DNA of 64,000 nucleotides. It comes from Linnemannia elongata (taxonomy: Eukaryota; Mortierellomycota; Mortierellomycetes; Mortierellales; Mortierellaceae). Under the pieces are notes generated by a model that worked only from the letters and a program-made list of their open reading frames with translations, did not search any database and was not told the origin of the DNA. The DNA is taken from positions 2,852,001 through 2,916,000 of the forward strand of contig JAXBDG010000004.1 of the NCBI GenBank assembly GCA_036320915.1, written 5' to 3'. Positions 11,398 to 28,079 of this stretch are shown here, one piece after another (position 1 is the first letter of the stretch; the number at the start of each line of letters is the position of its first letter). The translations under genes and the position numbers were made by a program.

Positions 11398-13931
11398 TTA
11401 GCCGTTCAGTTGCTCGCTCAAGCCCTTGACGAACAACCGTGTGATCCCGGGTATCTCTCGTTCTGCGCTCTCAAACGCCAACCGCAGATCGTCTACCGCA
11501 TTCCTTTCACTCTCCCTCAGACATAATCCATGCAACTATATATAAGGCCGTTATCGAATAAACAGAAAAATAAAAAGTATTAGCAGTTGAATAAAAAAAA
11601 AATGGCATATAATGGAGGTAAAAACACTGTGGGTGCATCGGAAAAAAAGGGACGTTACGTTGGTGAGGACAGGGCGGACAAAGGTCTGGTAGACTTTATC
11701 ACGAGTGAGATCGGTCGAATGGGGTCGGTCGCCACTGCGTCGTTCGTATGAATCATGGAGTGATAGGTTCTCAATCGCAGGTCCACCTCCTACTCGTCCT
11801 GCTTCTCCATAGTATTGTGTCCTGACCGTGTCGTATCCCGAGTCATTTGGTCTGAACTTCTAGGTTTGCAATCGATAAGAGTGAAGTGGTCAATAGGCAT
11901 GCAAGAAAAAAAAAAAAAAAAAAAGATGAGTGGCTATCATGTATCGGATTGTTGGGGTTATTAGAGAAGTGTCAATAGGGACTTACGTCGTCAATAGAGT
12001 CCGAAGGTCCTGCACGGTTTGGTTCACGCACTGTGCCGAAATCCCATCCTCCGCCATCCTGATCGTCGTCGGTATGATTACTAGTAGTCAAGGGAAAAAA
12101 TGCGTGCGTGAGCGATGGTACCAATAAAATAAATATTACTAAATGCGCGCACATCGTAGAAAATGAGAAAGTTACCTTGGCTCGTCCTCAGAGGATTCGT
12201 CGTCGCGAGGTCCTCCATGTGTCAACCATCGCTCATGGAACTCAAGTAGTTCTGTCAAGTAAGATGACTTTTTGGCCGACCGAATAAACCTGTGCTTCAT
12301 TAAATCCTTGGCAGATGGACGCTAGATCAAGGTTCAACATCAAAATATGAAAATATGGTCAGCTCCAGTCATAAACGACATATCCTTGCTCTCCGAAACA
12401 AAAGTAGTTAACTCACCAGTTTAGGATCGGTTTGAAGACAAGCCGCCACAAAGTCCTTGAAAGGTCTCGTGTAGTTGCCCTCGAGAATGGGTGGTTGATT
12501 CTTAGGGATCATGAAAAGGACCTTCATGGGATGGATGTCCGAGTGCGGTGGTTCGCCCTTGGCCAGTTCAATTGCTGTGATTCCCAATGACCAAATATCT
12601 GCCTTGTTGTCGTATCCTGACTGAATAATAACCTCTGGTGCCATCCAAAACTATGTGTGAAAAGGTATAAGAGTAAGTTGTTAGCTGGCGGATCTCTTTA
12701 AAAAAAGAAGCGAAGCAAATTGAAGGAGCACTCACAGGTGTGCCAACGAACGTATTCTTCTTTGTCATCGTTGCAGTGAGCTAATGAGAGAAAGTAGTAG
12801 AAGAATGATGAATAAAACGAAGGCGATACTGGGACGTCTTAGAATACCACAAGCGCAAAAAGAAATCGTGCTTGCACTCCAGGGGTATCAAGAGGACACA
12901 TTACCTGTCCAGAAACGCCAAAATCTGCAAGCTTGACATCTCCATCTGTCGTCAACAAAACGTTTGCAGCTAAGAGTAGACAATGACAACAAAGACAGAC
13001 AAGGGTAGAGTTAGTCAAATGGGTGGGCGTGAGGAAAAAGAATCAAGTTGATCGAGTCCAAGGGCATGGTCGCACAACCATCTCTCCTCGGTCTCTTTTA
13101 GCCCCGTGGCAGCCTTGCATAACCACACAGAGGCATGCAAGCAAGCACAATACCTTTGATATCTGTAAGCGAGTTTTCCACAAATCATGCATCAAGAAAA
13201 AAAGGAAGGGGAGTTAGTCAGTTGAAGTCCAATCACAGTCAAAGTAACAAAAGCGCCAAAAAGAAACCACCTCTATTGTCAGGATCGCAATTCAGAGAAT
13301 GTCGATGTCCTTCCTGTGCAAGTTGATATCCAGGGGATGGTTTAGTGTACCTCGATGGAGCTTGCCCTCGCCATGCAGATATTCCAGTCCCTTCAACAGC
13401 TCCCGAAGAATGATTGCGATATAGTCCTCCTTGAACACGGATGCCTTCATCTAGATCGAAAGCGAAGGAAAGACCAATAGTGCGTCAGTGTGCAGCTCTT
13501 CACATCGAAAGGAAAGGATAATCGATTTCAACTAGCACTAAAACGAGCTGGCGTCTTTTTATCCGTCTTCTTCCCCTTGCTCCCTTACTCCTTATAACCT
13601 CCTTTTTGTTTGCTATTCGTGCATGAGCGCGTGCTGCTGCAATGCTCTGTCTGGCTGTCACAGTTGCATCGGGATAGCATTTTCCGAAACCCTTTGTCAT
13701 TGGAGACGTGGTTGGCTGTGGTTCTTTTGCTGGATGTTGTTTGTTGTTCTTGTCACTTACCAAGTCAGCACAGGAACCGCCGGAACAGTACTCCATAATG
13801 ATCCAGAGATTCGCCCCTTTGAGGAACGAGGCAAAGTACCTATGACATCGTAGTTTGGCGCAGTTCGAACGATAGGGTAAGTGCGATGAGAAAGGGAGAG
13901 TCAGGTTAAGTTCGTTTTTCCTTTGTTGTTT

Positions 13932-13965
<34 letters not shown>

Positions 13966-15671
13966 CGTTCTCCTTCTTTCCTCTGCGGATGGGACATCTT
14001 GCCATCCAACGACCTTGCCACATGGTATAGGAGCGCTGCATCAGGTCTCGTGGCCAAAGGCACGTTGGGCTCCCTCCCCTTCCTCTCTCCTTGTCCACTC
14101 CCTTGCGCACATTTCTTCGGAGAAAGAAAAAAGAAAAAAAGTAGAAAAACAAACACTAAAGGTTACTTGCCTGGTTACATAGGGCGAGTCAAGTTGAGAA
14201 AGGATGTTGATTTCTTGCTGGATGTCGTCAATCTCATCCTCTGCGCTCTCGAGATCGATGATCTTGATGGCCACTGGCTTTCTTGTCCTTCGGTCATAAC
14301 TACGCATGAACAAAACAATCGGAAGCAATTGGAACAGAGAGTGAAAAAAAAAAACGACAGGTTAGAAAATAGGTAAGCCAACTGCACGAGCGAGACCCCT
14401 TCTTGGCCCATGCCCTTTTTTTTCTCCCCGATATGTCTCGCTCGACCAAAAGAAAAAAAAAACAACAGCAAAAGACTGACGAAACTAGGGACAAGAAAGC
14501 AGTAGTTGATGAGCATAGTGGAGTGTAAAATGAACTCAGGGGTGGTTGGAGAGAGAATAGGTGGAGAGAGAGGGAGAGAGAGAGATAATGTACGGGTAAA
14601 AAGAAGGCAGTAGGAAAAACAACAAAGCTGACAAGAGAGTGGGCTACAAGGCCAAAACAAAACGGCTATGATGCCCATTCCCGTCGCATTGTCGTTGTCA
14701 AGAGATTTTGTGCAATGGTCAATGTCGGCAGGTTGCAAGGCAGCTGGGCAAGGTTACAAAACAGGGAGTTGAAACGTCGACTTGGTCTGACGGATCCGTC
14801 GCATCGACAGTCATTTGGCGCATTTTCTCTTTCTTTCCTTCCCTCGGCCTTCCTTCATCCTGTCCCCCTGCGTGGCGCGACTGTGTCATGATGAGAAGAA
14901 GGTTTCTTTTGCTCTGGTCGTTGTATTCGCTCGCATGTAAGGGGTGACGAAAAGAAGGAAGGGTCGAAGGGAGAAGGGTAGGGACGAGAACGAATATCCT
15001 TTCATTCGTCATCCCCTTTCCTTGCCTCCTTGCCTCCTTGCCTCCGTCCTGTCAAGGATCGATAGTTGTAACCACGCTTTCACACTCATACACCATACAA
15101 CAACAACAACAACAACAACAACCCAACTGCGACATGCACGATGGAGGAAAGAGAACGTCCATGCAGGAAAGGGTTCAAAAATGGCTGTTAGAGAAAGAAA
15201 GTGATATAAACAAAATAAAAGGGCTGCCTCATCGGTTCTCCTTCCTGCAGGTCCAGCTATCTTGCCCCCTCTAGTCCCTCTCTCTCTCTCTCTCTTTTAT
15301 CTCCTTGCCCTTCCTTCTCCGAGGGTGCTTGATTGTCTCTCGCATGCATTTTTTTGTGAGCAGAAAGGCAAAAGCAAAAATAAAGAAATAAACATCTCCG
15401 TTGACCAAAAAACTTTTTTTTTTCTCGTTCTTGTTGTCATCTTTTTACCCTTTGAAGACTTCTCCGAACGAGCCTTTGCCTAAACACAGTGCATGTGGAG
15501 AAAGAAGCAACAAGAGTCGGATGTTAGCTACGATCAGCAAGTAGAACAATAAAATAAAATGATGAGCTTCAATTGAGTCGTCAGAAGAGTAAGGTCCAGA
15601 TCGCGATTGCTTTTACCAATGCGTTCGAGCTTTACGTAGTACTCCTCTGGATCCAACTGACTGGAGACGCT
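11398..15671 (-). CDS. STE20-family (GCK/MST-like) serine/threonine kinase
   Basis: The coding exons join in frame: 15617-15671, 15449-15479, 14171-14299, 13761-13839, 13351-13450, 13154-13162, 12905-12969, 12736-12780, 12417-12650, 12176-12321, 11987-12080, 11659-11859 and 11398-11535. Visible motifs in order are the glycine loop [21 protein letters not shown] with the ATP lysine, HRDIKAAN, DFG, GTPFWMAPE and [18 protein letters not shown]. After the kinase domain comes [16 protein letters not shown], typical of the GCK-III/Sps1-like group (MST3, Sid1, Nak1 relatives). These regulate polarity, septation or spore wall formation. The DIK codons lie in a 9-nt exon and one intron uses a GC donor. 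The first codon is unresolved; an ATG at 16190-16192 directly followed by a GT donor would give 442 residues. Confidence 0.9.
13154..13162 (-). other. 9-nt microexon encoding the kinase catalytic-loop DIK
   Basis: The preceding exon (13351-13450) ends inside the codon after His-Arg, and the following exon (12905-12969) begins AAN. Only the nine bases at 13154-13162, flanked by CAG and GTA, restore HR-DIK-AAN in frame. The invariant catalytic Asp and Lys of the kinase are split between this microexon and its neighbours. Confidence 0.85.
13933..13965. repeat. 33-nt poly(T) on plus strand, inside a kinase intron
   Basis: This homopolymer lies in the intron between 13840 and 14170. It is poly(A) in the sense direction of the kinase transcript. 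Confidence 0.9.
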
Positions 15672-16192
15672 CTGGTTATTGAATTGTTATTGTTGATTAG
15701 ACAATTGATCCAACAAAGAAGAGGGACAAGACCATCGACACACAGCCCGTTTGATATTGTTGGAGGATGTTGTTGTAGTTGGGAGTAGGTGAGGGAAAGT
15801 AGGGGTGTGTGGTAAAAATAAGGTCGGAGAATAGTGTCAGATGGGACGAGGGACAAAGAGGGGCGTGGAGGAAGTGAGATAGAATGTTTAGTCGGACAAG
15901 CAGACATATGTCGGGAACGATGTCATGGATATGTGGTACCGAGTTGGAAAGGTTCATCCACAAAGACACAAACGAGTAGCCCGAGGAAACCACCACGCGA
16001 GACAGGTTTTGAAGCGGAGGGTGTTAAAAGAGAGGGGCAATGTAAATAGAAATGGAAAGAAAAGATACGCTTGGTCAGTTCAACAGTTTACTTGTATTGA
16101 GGCAAAGTCAGTGTCGAGGAAAACTTGGTGGAGGTGGTGCAAGAATGTGTAATGAGTAGAGAAAGAGAGAGGGAGATAGAAGGCGGTACCAT

Positions 16193-17865
16193 TGCTGTCC
16201 GGGGGTTACGGTTGTTGTTGTTAAAGGGTGGTATTTGCTGGTGGTTTTTTTTATTGAATGGCGCGTTGGTTGTTGTTGTTGGTGCTGACTCGAGTTGAGT
16301 TGTCAGGAACGAAAGAACGAATGAGTGCCAGGTCTGAGTGTCAAAAAAAAACAAAATGAGAGGGAGCGAGAAGGCGATGGGGGGTTGCACAGGGATGGAG
16401 ACAGGTGAGAAGGAGGAGGGAAAGAACAAAGAAAGAAAGAAAGAAAGAACAAAAGAAAGGAAGAAGGAAGGAAGGTGGTGATGAGATGTGGTGGCGGTGG
16501 CGATGGGGGAGTGTGTGGAGGGGAAAGAGAAAATAAAGAAAGGAGTGAAAGAGGGTGGAAGGGGAAGTAAAGAAGAGAATATAAAAATACGGTCGCGAAG
16601 GAGGACAAAAAAAAAAAAAAAAGGGCGTCGACCCAAAGAGACAAAAATGAATATTAGAAAGAGGGCCATGGCCATGGACTAGCATAAAATAATAGTCCTC
16701 AATTGCCCTTTGCTTTATTCCTTTATTCCAATTGTATTCCAATGCCCTAGCTGTCTGGTGCCTGCATCTAGACCCTTTTCTACGATGGTGGGCAATGGAC
16801 AAAGAGAAAAGTCCTACAGGGGAGAATAAGAAACGGAGTTCCTGAGAACAAAAAGTAAAAAAACAGCCCCTTCCTTACTTTTTCATAGAACTGCAAATGC
16901 TAACATGGCCATTCACTCCTTCACTCTTCTTCTTTCACTTCAGTTCGGAGAGCGTAAACAAAAACAAGCGTGCTGATGCTGTCTGTTCGCCTCATTCTTT
17001 GGCAAGACACCTTCAGAATCCTCTTTTATGAACCCTCTTTGTTGTTGGCAGGATCTGCCTTTGCTTGTTTGCTCGTTTTTCCCTCACCCCCTTGTTGTGC
17101 TCAGGCCATTGTTTTTTTTATGTCCTCTCATTCTTTCAGTCTCCTTCTTTTCTCACTCCTCCTCGGATAGTTGTTAAGGAGGGTGAGAGTAGATCTTTGA
17201 AAACAATCCCTGTTCTCTCTTTTTCATTCGCGAGCATCACTCAGGCACAGGAATAAAGAACTGGCATCGATCCAATTGGAAGTTGTCATCTTTATGGATC
17301 ATTTTGTATGATGCTCTTTCAAATGAGCAGAAATGAAATATTAAAAAGAACGCGAGAAAAAACGGCCACTTGATCCTTGTAATTGGAAAATTGGTGCCTC
17401 CCCATGACTTGGTTCAGGCACAACTTTTGTAAACAAATGATGATGATGATGATGATGATGATGTTGATGATGTATAGTTTGACGTTGCCTTGTAGAGACT
17501 AGCGAAATATGGGCGAAATGTACTTCATTAGAGACAATGAGGACATTGAACAGCGACCCTCTGATGGATATATATATCACGCGTTCTTAAGTGACCCTAG
17601 ATCACCAAGGTCACATCTATCGTCATCATCAACTCAGCCTCCAGGGCCCCAGGAGATAACCTTGTTCAACAAGGGTGGCGACCCAGGTGTCGGATCATCG
17701 GTGTAGGTTGCCACCAAATTCCCAACATCCTGACGCGACAAGCAGTCACTTGGTCGAGGTCAATAAATAACGAAAAAAAAATGTGCCTTTGACCTTTCTT
17801 CCTTTTCACACTCCACGTTCACCTTCGCTCGATTCACTCCGTCCACATCAACAACACAGCTCACA
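16193..17865. other. Intergenic region between kinase and RING gene
   Basis: This divergent gap of about 1.7 kb must hold both promoters. From 16330 to 16640 it is strongly purine-rich on the plus strand, with AAAG repeats and a poly(A) run, and its long open frames are Phe/Ser/Leu artefacts. A GAT triplet run lies near 17438-17463. I saw no convincing exon. Confidence 0.55.
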
Positions 17866-20105
17866 ATGGGGAAAAAGGCAAAAGCAGCTAAGAAGGTACA
17901 ATCAGCCAGAATGTCATTCCATTCTCATTAGCTCATTCATTCAGCCATTGTGCAACAACAACGTGGCAGACAGGTTCAAAAGTCAAGACTTTGTTGACTC
18001 CCATACGAAAAGACTCGTATATGACCTGGAAACTGACGCATCCTTCGTCGTTTGACACCATGTTGTTTCGAAACACTTGTAGCGAGCCCAGGAGGAGGCA
18101 GCCCTACTTGCCAATAGCACCAATAGCAACGTCATCCAGGACATCAACTCTTGTACTACATCAAAGACAGTTGGATCAGCCGCAATACCTCCACCTGCCA
18201 CGTCTGCTCCATCATCGCCCGTAGTCTCTATTCCTGCACCCCCAAAACCCTCTCATTCTCCACCAGCAAAAACTAGTCCAGCGCCAAATGCTGATGACAT
18301 GGCCTTGGAACTTATGATGGCTAACGAGGCCTTATCAGAAGTGGATCAGTTGAAGAAGGAAGTGGAGCGGCTCAAGAAGGAGATCGAGTTCAAGGACGCC
18401 ATCATAGCCCGTCTACAAGCAGCAGCAGTTGTTCCGGTGTCTATACCCTCGAGCTCTTCCAAACCCCTGCCCGGGGACACTGTTGTCGTGACGCGTCCAC
18501 TCGATAAGGCCCTTCAGTGCAGCGTCTGTCTCGAGTGCTTCACTGGTCCTTTCACCGTCGAGTGTGGTCACTCTTTCTGCTACGCTTGTATCAGCGACTG
18601 GGTCCAAATCAACAAGTCGTGCCCTTCCTGTCGAACAAAGCTCCTCCGTCGACCCACCTTTTCATACAGTCTCAGCGCTCAAGTTGACCAGTCGGTCGAG
18701 AGGCTCCCCGAGCCTGAGCGGACAAAGATGAAGCAAAGAGTCAAGGAGGAAATGGACAGGATCAGGCGATCAGAGGACAAAGGTGACCTCTGGGGAAAAT
18801 TCTTCAAACCCTTGAGTCTCGAAGGTCTCGGCAACATTATCGTCGATAAAGAGGACGGAGTCAGGTACGGCGGTCGTCTCTTTTGCATATATTGCAGAAA
18901 CGGACATTCAAATGGCTATAGGAAGAATATCAAGGTGCTAATTATTCTCATTTGACCTTTATAGGCGCTGCGGCTCGTGTGGTTGGGAAGTCCGAGGAGG
19001 CGCGTGCGTTCGCTGTAATAACCAATTCAGTGATCTGGAAGAGGATTCGGATCAGAGTCAAGAGGAGAGTGATGGAGAATCGGATGAGCCGGATGCCTAC
19101 GATTCTCACGACTCTTTTATCGACGACTCTCATGACGAAGACGAGATCAATTCTGGACAGGAGGAGGACCCAGATGTGGACGATCTCTATCTCTCCGACC
19201 AATCTTCCGACAGCGGCAACGGACAAGGACGCTCTAAGAGGCTTCAGACGCGCGGATCAAAATCTAAAGCTAGCAAGCGATCTTCTCGAGAATCTCCAGA
19301 AGTCATTGCTCTCTCAGACGACGACGACTCTGAGGAAGGAAGTGACTTGAAGCAATCTGACGGCAGCGACGTCGAGGAGATTGTATCGGATGTTGACGAG
19401 AGCGACGACGAGGAGGAGACCAAGATTCGATCCAAGCGGAACAAGCCAAGGCGGTCCATCATGATCTCTGACGACGACGATGAAGACGAGGATGGCGATT
19501 ATCTGGACAAGTCCAAGGTTGACGAGGATGATGATGACGATGAGGACGATGAGGAGGAAACACAGGACAAGGACAGCGACAAATCAAGTAGCAGCAGCAA
19601 CAGCGACTCAAGCAGCGATGAGGAGGTAGTTGTACTACCCAGCACCAACGGCAAGTACAAGGCAAAGGTTGAGACCACTGTTAGAGCCAGCAAGAAGCGC
19701 ATGGTGATTGAGAGCGATTCATCGTCGTCATCATCGTCGGACGACAACGACGAGGCGGATGAGAAGAATGACGAGGCGTCAAGCGAAGGCAGTATCTCGG
19801 ACGGGAAGAGAAACAGCAGCAGCAGCAGCAGCAGCAGCAGTGACAGCAGTAGTAATAAGAGTGAAGAGACAACTCCGCCAACCATTGTGCCCGCTGCAGC
19901 TGCGGCTGGGACGACAGCCAAACGTGTTATCAAGCTCGCTGGACTGAGTGTGGCCTCGTCATCGTCTTCCTCTTCGTCTTCGTCGTCTTCGTCATCAGAG
20001 AGTGAGGAGGAGGAGGAGGCCAAGACCAACAAGAAGGTCAAGAAGAGCAAGGACACCAAGCACCGCAGCAAGAGGCATAAGACTGGGCTGGAGTCCCTTT
20101 TTTGA
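17866..20105 (+). CDS. RING-type E3 ubiquitin ligase with acidic-serine tail
   Basis: Three exons (17866-17895, 18083-18864, 18965-20105) join in frame and encode 650 residues. The first exon encodes only MGKKAKAAKK. A coiled coil (about residues 94-125, VDQLKKEVERLKKEIEFKDA) precedes a C3HC4 RING at about 155-195 (CSVCLECF, ECGHSFCYAC, CPSCR). A second four-Cys zinc site lies near residue 272 (CGSCGW, CVRCNN). The rest is low-complexity: long Asp/Glu and Ser runs ending in a basic KKVKKSK stretch. The order coiled coil, RING, second zinc site, acidic tail recalls yeast Psh1, a ligase for the centromeric histone CENP-A; that is a resemblance in layout only. The long poly-Ser and acidic tail suggests interaction with basic chromatin proteins. 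Confidence 0.88.
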
Positions 20106-20755
20106 TTGAAATTTTGCATGGAAATAAACCTTTTTAATCTTGCATGGAATCAACGAGAATGGCATCAGTCCCGGTGGCGCAAAGAAGGAAAGAACGCGGG
20201 GGCGAAAGAGCCTTTTTGGTGCATTGATATTGATGGAAGTGCTATCGAATGGAGACTTTTCTAAGGATATTTTATATGTTTTTACTGTCGGATGTGAGGT
20301 GTGTAAGTGTTGATGATGAATCAAGTGTTAGTGTGATGGTGTGTGTGTGATTTGATGATGGTTGTCAGTCAGACCAAGTGACTGACGCGTCTCCTCACTC
20401 CTCAGCCCTTCCTTTCCACCAACAACAACAACAAAAAGAAAAGCTAATTTTTGTGTGCGTCTGAGAGTCTGATGAACCCAACACCATAACTTATTATTCC
20501 TTCTGTCTTCCCGCCTCTCTCACTCTCTCTCTCTCTCCTTCTTTGACTGACTGACTGACTGACTGCCTGACTGACTGTATCTCCCAAACTGCGTCTCTCA
20601 GCCTTGGCCGCCGTTCCGCTCCCCCTTCTTCTTTGTCTTTCTTTTCTCTTCTCTTCTATTCTCGCCCTCCTACCCTTCCTTTTTTTTTTTCCTTTCTTTT
20701 TATTCCCTTTCTCCACTTTTCCTTCTTTCCTTTTCCTTTCTCACCATTCTTAGCT
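20106..20755. other. Intergenic region with a GACT repeat
   Basis: This is a tandem gap between the RING gene and the ubiquitin hydrolase gene. It holds the 3' end of the first and the promoter of the second. It contains a GACT tetranucleotide repeat at about 20545-20577 and a CT/T-rich leader immediately before the next ATG at 20756. No gene was seen. Confidence 0.6.
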
Positions 20756-25946
<5,191 letters not shown>

Positions 25947-26254
25947 GCCCTTTTTCTTCGTGAAGCACGATGGTAAAAATGGATGAGGATGCTCAGGGAG
26001 TACAGATATAAAACGAACGGAACCGTAACTTGCATAGAAATACAATGGTCACTTTTACTTTTTTCACAGTCTCTGTCAAATAATGGTATACTTTAATTGT
26101 TGTACCACCGATTGCAACTTGAGTTACGTCGATGAGAGAGAGAGTATCGAAAGAGTTTTCTTCCTCACACTCCGATTGTCGGCTTGTCTTTCAGAGCTCG
26201 AACCCTGGTGGCGGTTTGGTTTGCAGTTAAAAAGAGGCGTCTGGAGGGCCGATT

Positions 26255-26867
26255 TTATTCTGGAGTCGATGCTGCTTGCCATCTAGACCCATTTCTTGTC
26301 GGACGTCGGCTTGTCCGTCCTGCTCGATTGTTTGGATGAGGTGTCATAAGGGTAGAATGCGGGTTTCCCTGGCCTCCGACCAAAAAATAAAAATAAAAAT
26401 AAAAATAAAAAGATCCGCGATAGCGAAAGGTGTCGAGAATCGTCCTTTTGGGCTTTCTATTATTACCCTCGATTATATTGTAGTTATGGCGGCGGCGATG
26501 GTACTGGTGGCGGTAATAGTGAGGATGGGTCCTTTGTTCGGTCCTCGCAGATCGATATTGGTCCGGCTTGACATTGTCAAGTGCGCTGATGAGCTCAGAG
26601 TATGCGTCCGTGCTCTACTTTCCAATGTTAGTTGCTGGTCGTGGAGGCGGAGAGGGTGGATATCAATTAATACTTCATTGACCATCGTATTAGTGTAGGA
26701 TGGCGAAGTTATTCACATCTTCGACCCCCTTTCTTGTCATTTTCGATTGGAAGGTCCATGGTGAGGTCAAAGTGTCCCTTTTTTGTGATGATGTGGAGGT
26801 GAGGCGATATCGTGACATGAACAACGCCTTCAATCTTATCTAGAGTTTTTTCCTTTTGAGTGCACGA
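26255..26867 (-). pseudogene. Possible gene remnant: two coding-like minus-strand blocks
   Basis: Two open blocks read like real protein. Block 1 (26709-26867) starts after a CGTAG acceptor-like site; its frame includes KIEGVVHVTISPHLHIITKK and then GHFDLTMDLPIENDK before a stop. Block 2 (26255-26614) starts after a GTAG site; its frame includes DAYSELISALDNVKPDQYRS, then becomes His/Arg/Tyr-rich and runs through an AT repeat. I could not join the two by any splice pair in matching phase, and no credible upstream exon or ATG was found. I read this as a decayed gene or an unannotated gene with exons I cannot see. I do not recognise the family. Confidence 0.25.
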
Positions 26868-27330
26868 CTACGAAAGCAGGTCGTAGCAACAAATTTAGGT
26901 TTTAAAACGCGTCCCGCCATCCCTTTTTTGCAGCATTGGCCACTGAAGATTTGAGGAGGTAAGACTCTCGACAACAAACAAACCTCGACAGTTGGCCAAT
27001 GCTCCCTCTCTCTATAAAAATAACAACCCAGGTCAACCAAACAACCGAACACCAGCTTATCTTTGTCCGTCTGTCTGGAGTCTCAAATGCTTGGTCATAT
27101 CGTTACGTTTTGGTTTTGTTTTCATTGTACAAACCGCCTTGCATGCAGTCGAGCCTTTCATACCTCTCTGCTACCCTTTCCCCCCCCCCACCTCTAGAAG
27201 TTGCACGCATGAAAGAGCATTTGTCATTTTCACAATCATAAAATACCAAACAAAACCAAGCAGCAAAAAGTAAACAGTCAAAAAAAGTGATCGAACAGCA
27301 TCCAGTCCTTGTCGATACACTTTCTTCCTC

Positions 27331-27333
<3 letters not shown>

Positions 27334-27374
<41 letters not shown>
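27334..27374. repeat. 41-nt poly(T) tract
   Basis: This is an uninterrupted homopolymer in the gap downstream of the NACHT-WD40 gene. Confidence 0.9.
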
Positions 27375-28079
27375 CGTGACCATCGCACCCTCAATGATCC
27401 TCAGCCATTTTTTTTTCTTTTCCATGGCGCGCTCAACACACGTGCGATTAAGGTTGTCTCTTCCACGCATGAAAACCAGAAGTAATAACCATATATACCA
27501 AAACATAGTCAGTTTCCTTATTCATAGTTACATGTTTTTTTTTTACAATTAACAAAAAACATTTTCTCCACTATTTTGTTCCACAAGCCCTCGCTGGTGT
27601 TCGTCTACGTCTTTTCGCCTGTTTTTTCTCTCTCTATCCTCAGTGCTCCAAAATCGCTGCATGTCTTTTTTTTTTTGGGGGGGGGGCTTTCGGTTTAGAG
27701 CGATATTGTTTTCTGCAGATGGTGAGGAGCTGGATTATGTATCAACGAGACAAGCATCACCCATATGATTGAAGTAGATGGAATGAGAATGACGAGAAAA
27801 ATTATGGTAGAGGAACTGGACGCGTCATGAGCTCGCAACCCAGCAACTACACGCGCTTTTCTTCACACCAGCTTTTCAAAACAAAGCGGACAAAAAGATA
27901 GGCAATAACGAACGAAACAAATGTAGGAATCGTTCATACAAAGAAGCGATACATTCATGAACATATTTAAAGATTGGCATGATAACCTTAATAACAAATG
28001 TTGTAGTCGACGTTGTGTATTATGAGTATTTGGCTATTGTTTGCCTTCTTCACTCTACTCGGCGATTGGGATTCATCCG

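Larger units (their letters stand above)
25947..28079. other. Gap with coding-like remnants and a long T tract
   Basis: This is the convergent 3' region of the ubiquitin hydrolase (plus) and the NACHT-WD40 gene (minus). Apart from the two coding-like blocks listed separately at 26255-26867, it contains AAATAA-type repeats near 26385-26410 and a poly(T) run at 27334-27374. No complete gene was seen. Confidence 0.5.

Noticed and set aside
16088..16675. 195-residue minus-strand open frame upstream of the kinase
   Set aside because: It consists of Phe/Ser/Pro runs from an AAAG-rich tract. It is more likely kinase leader or intergenic sequence.
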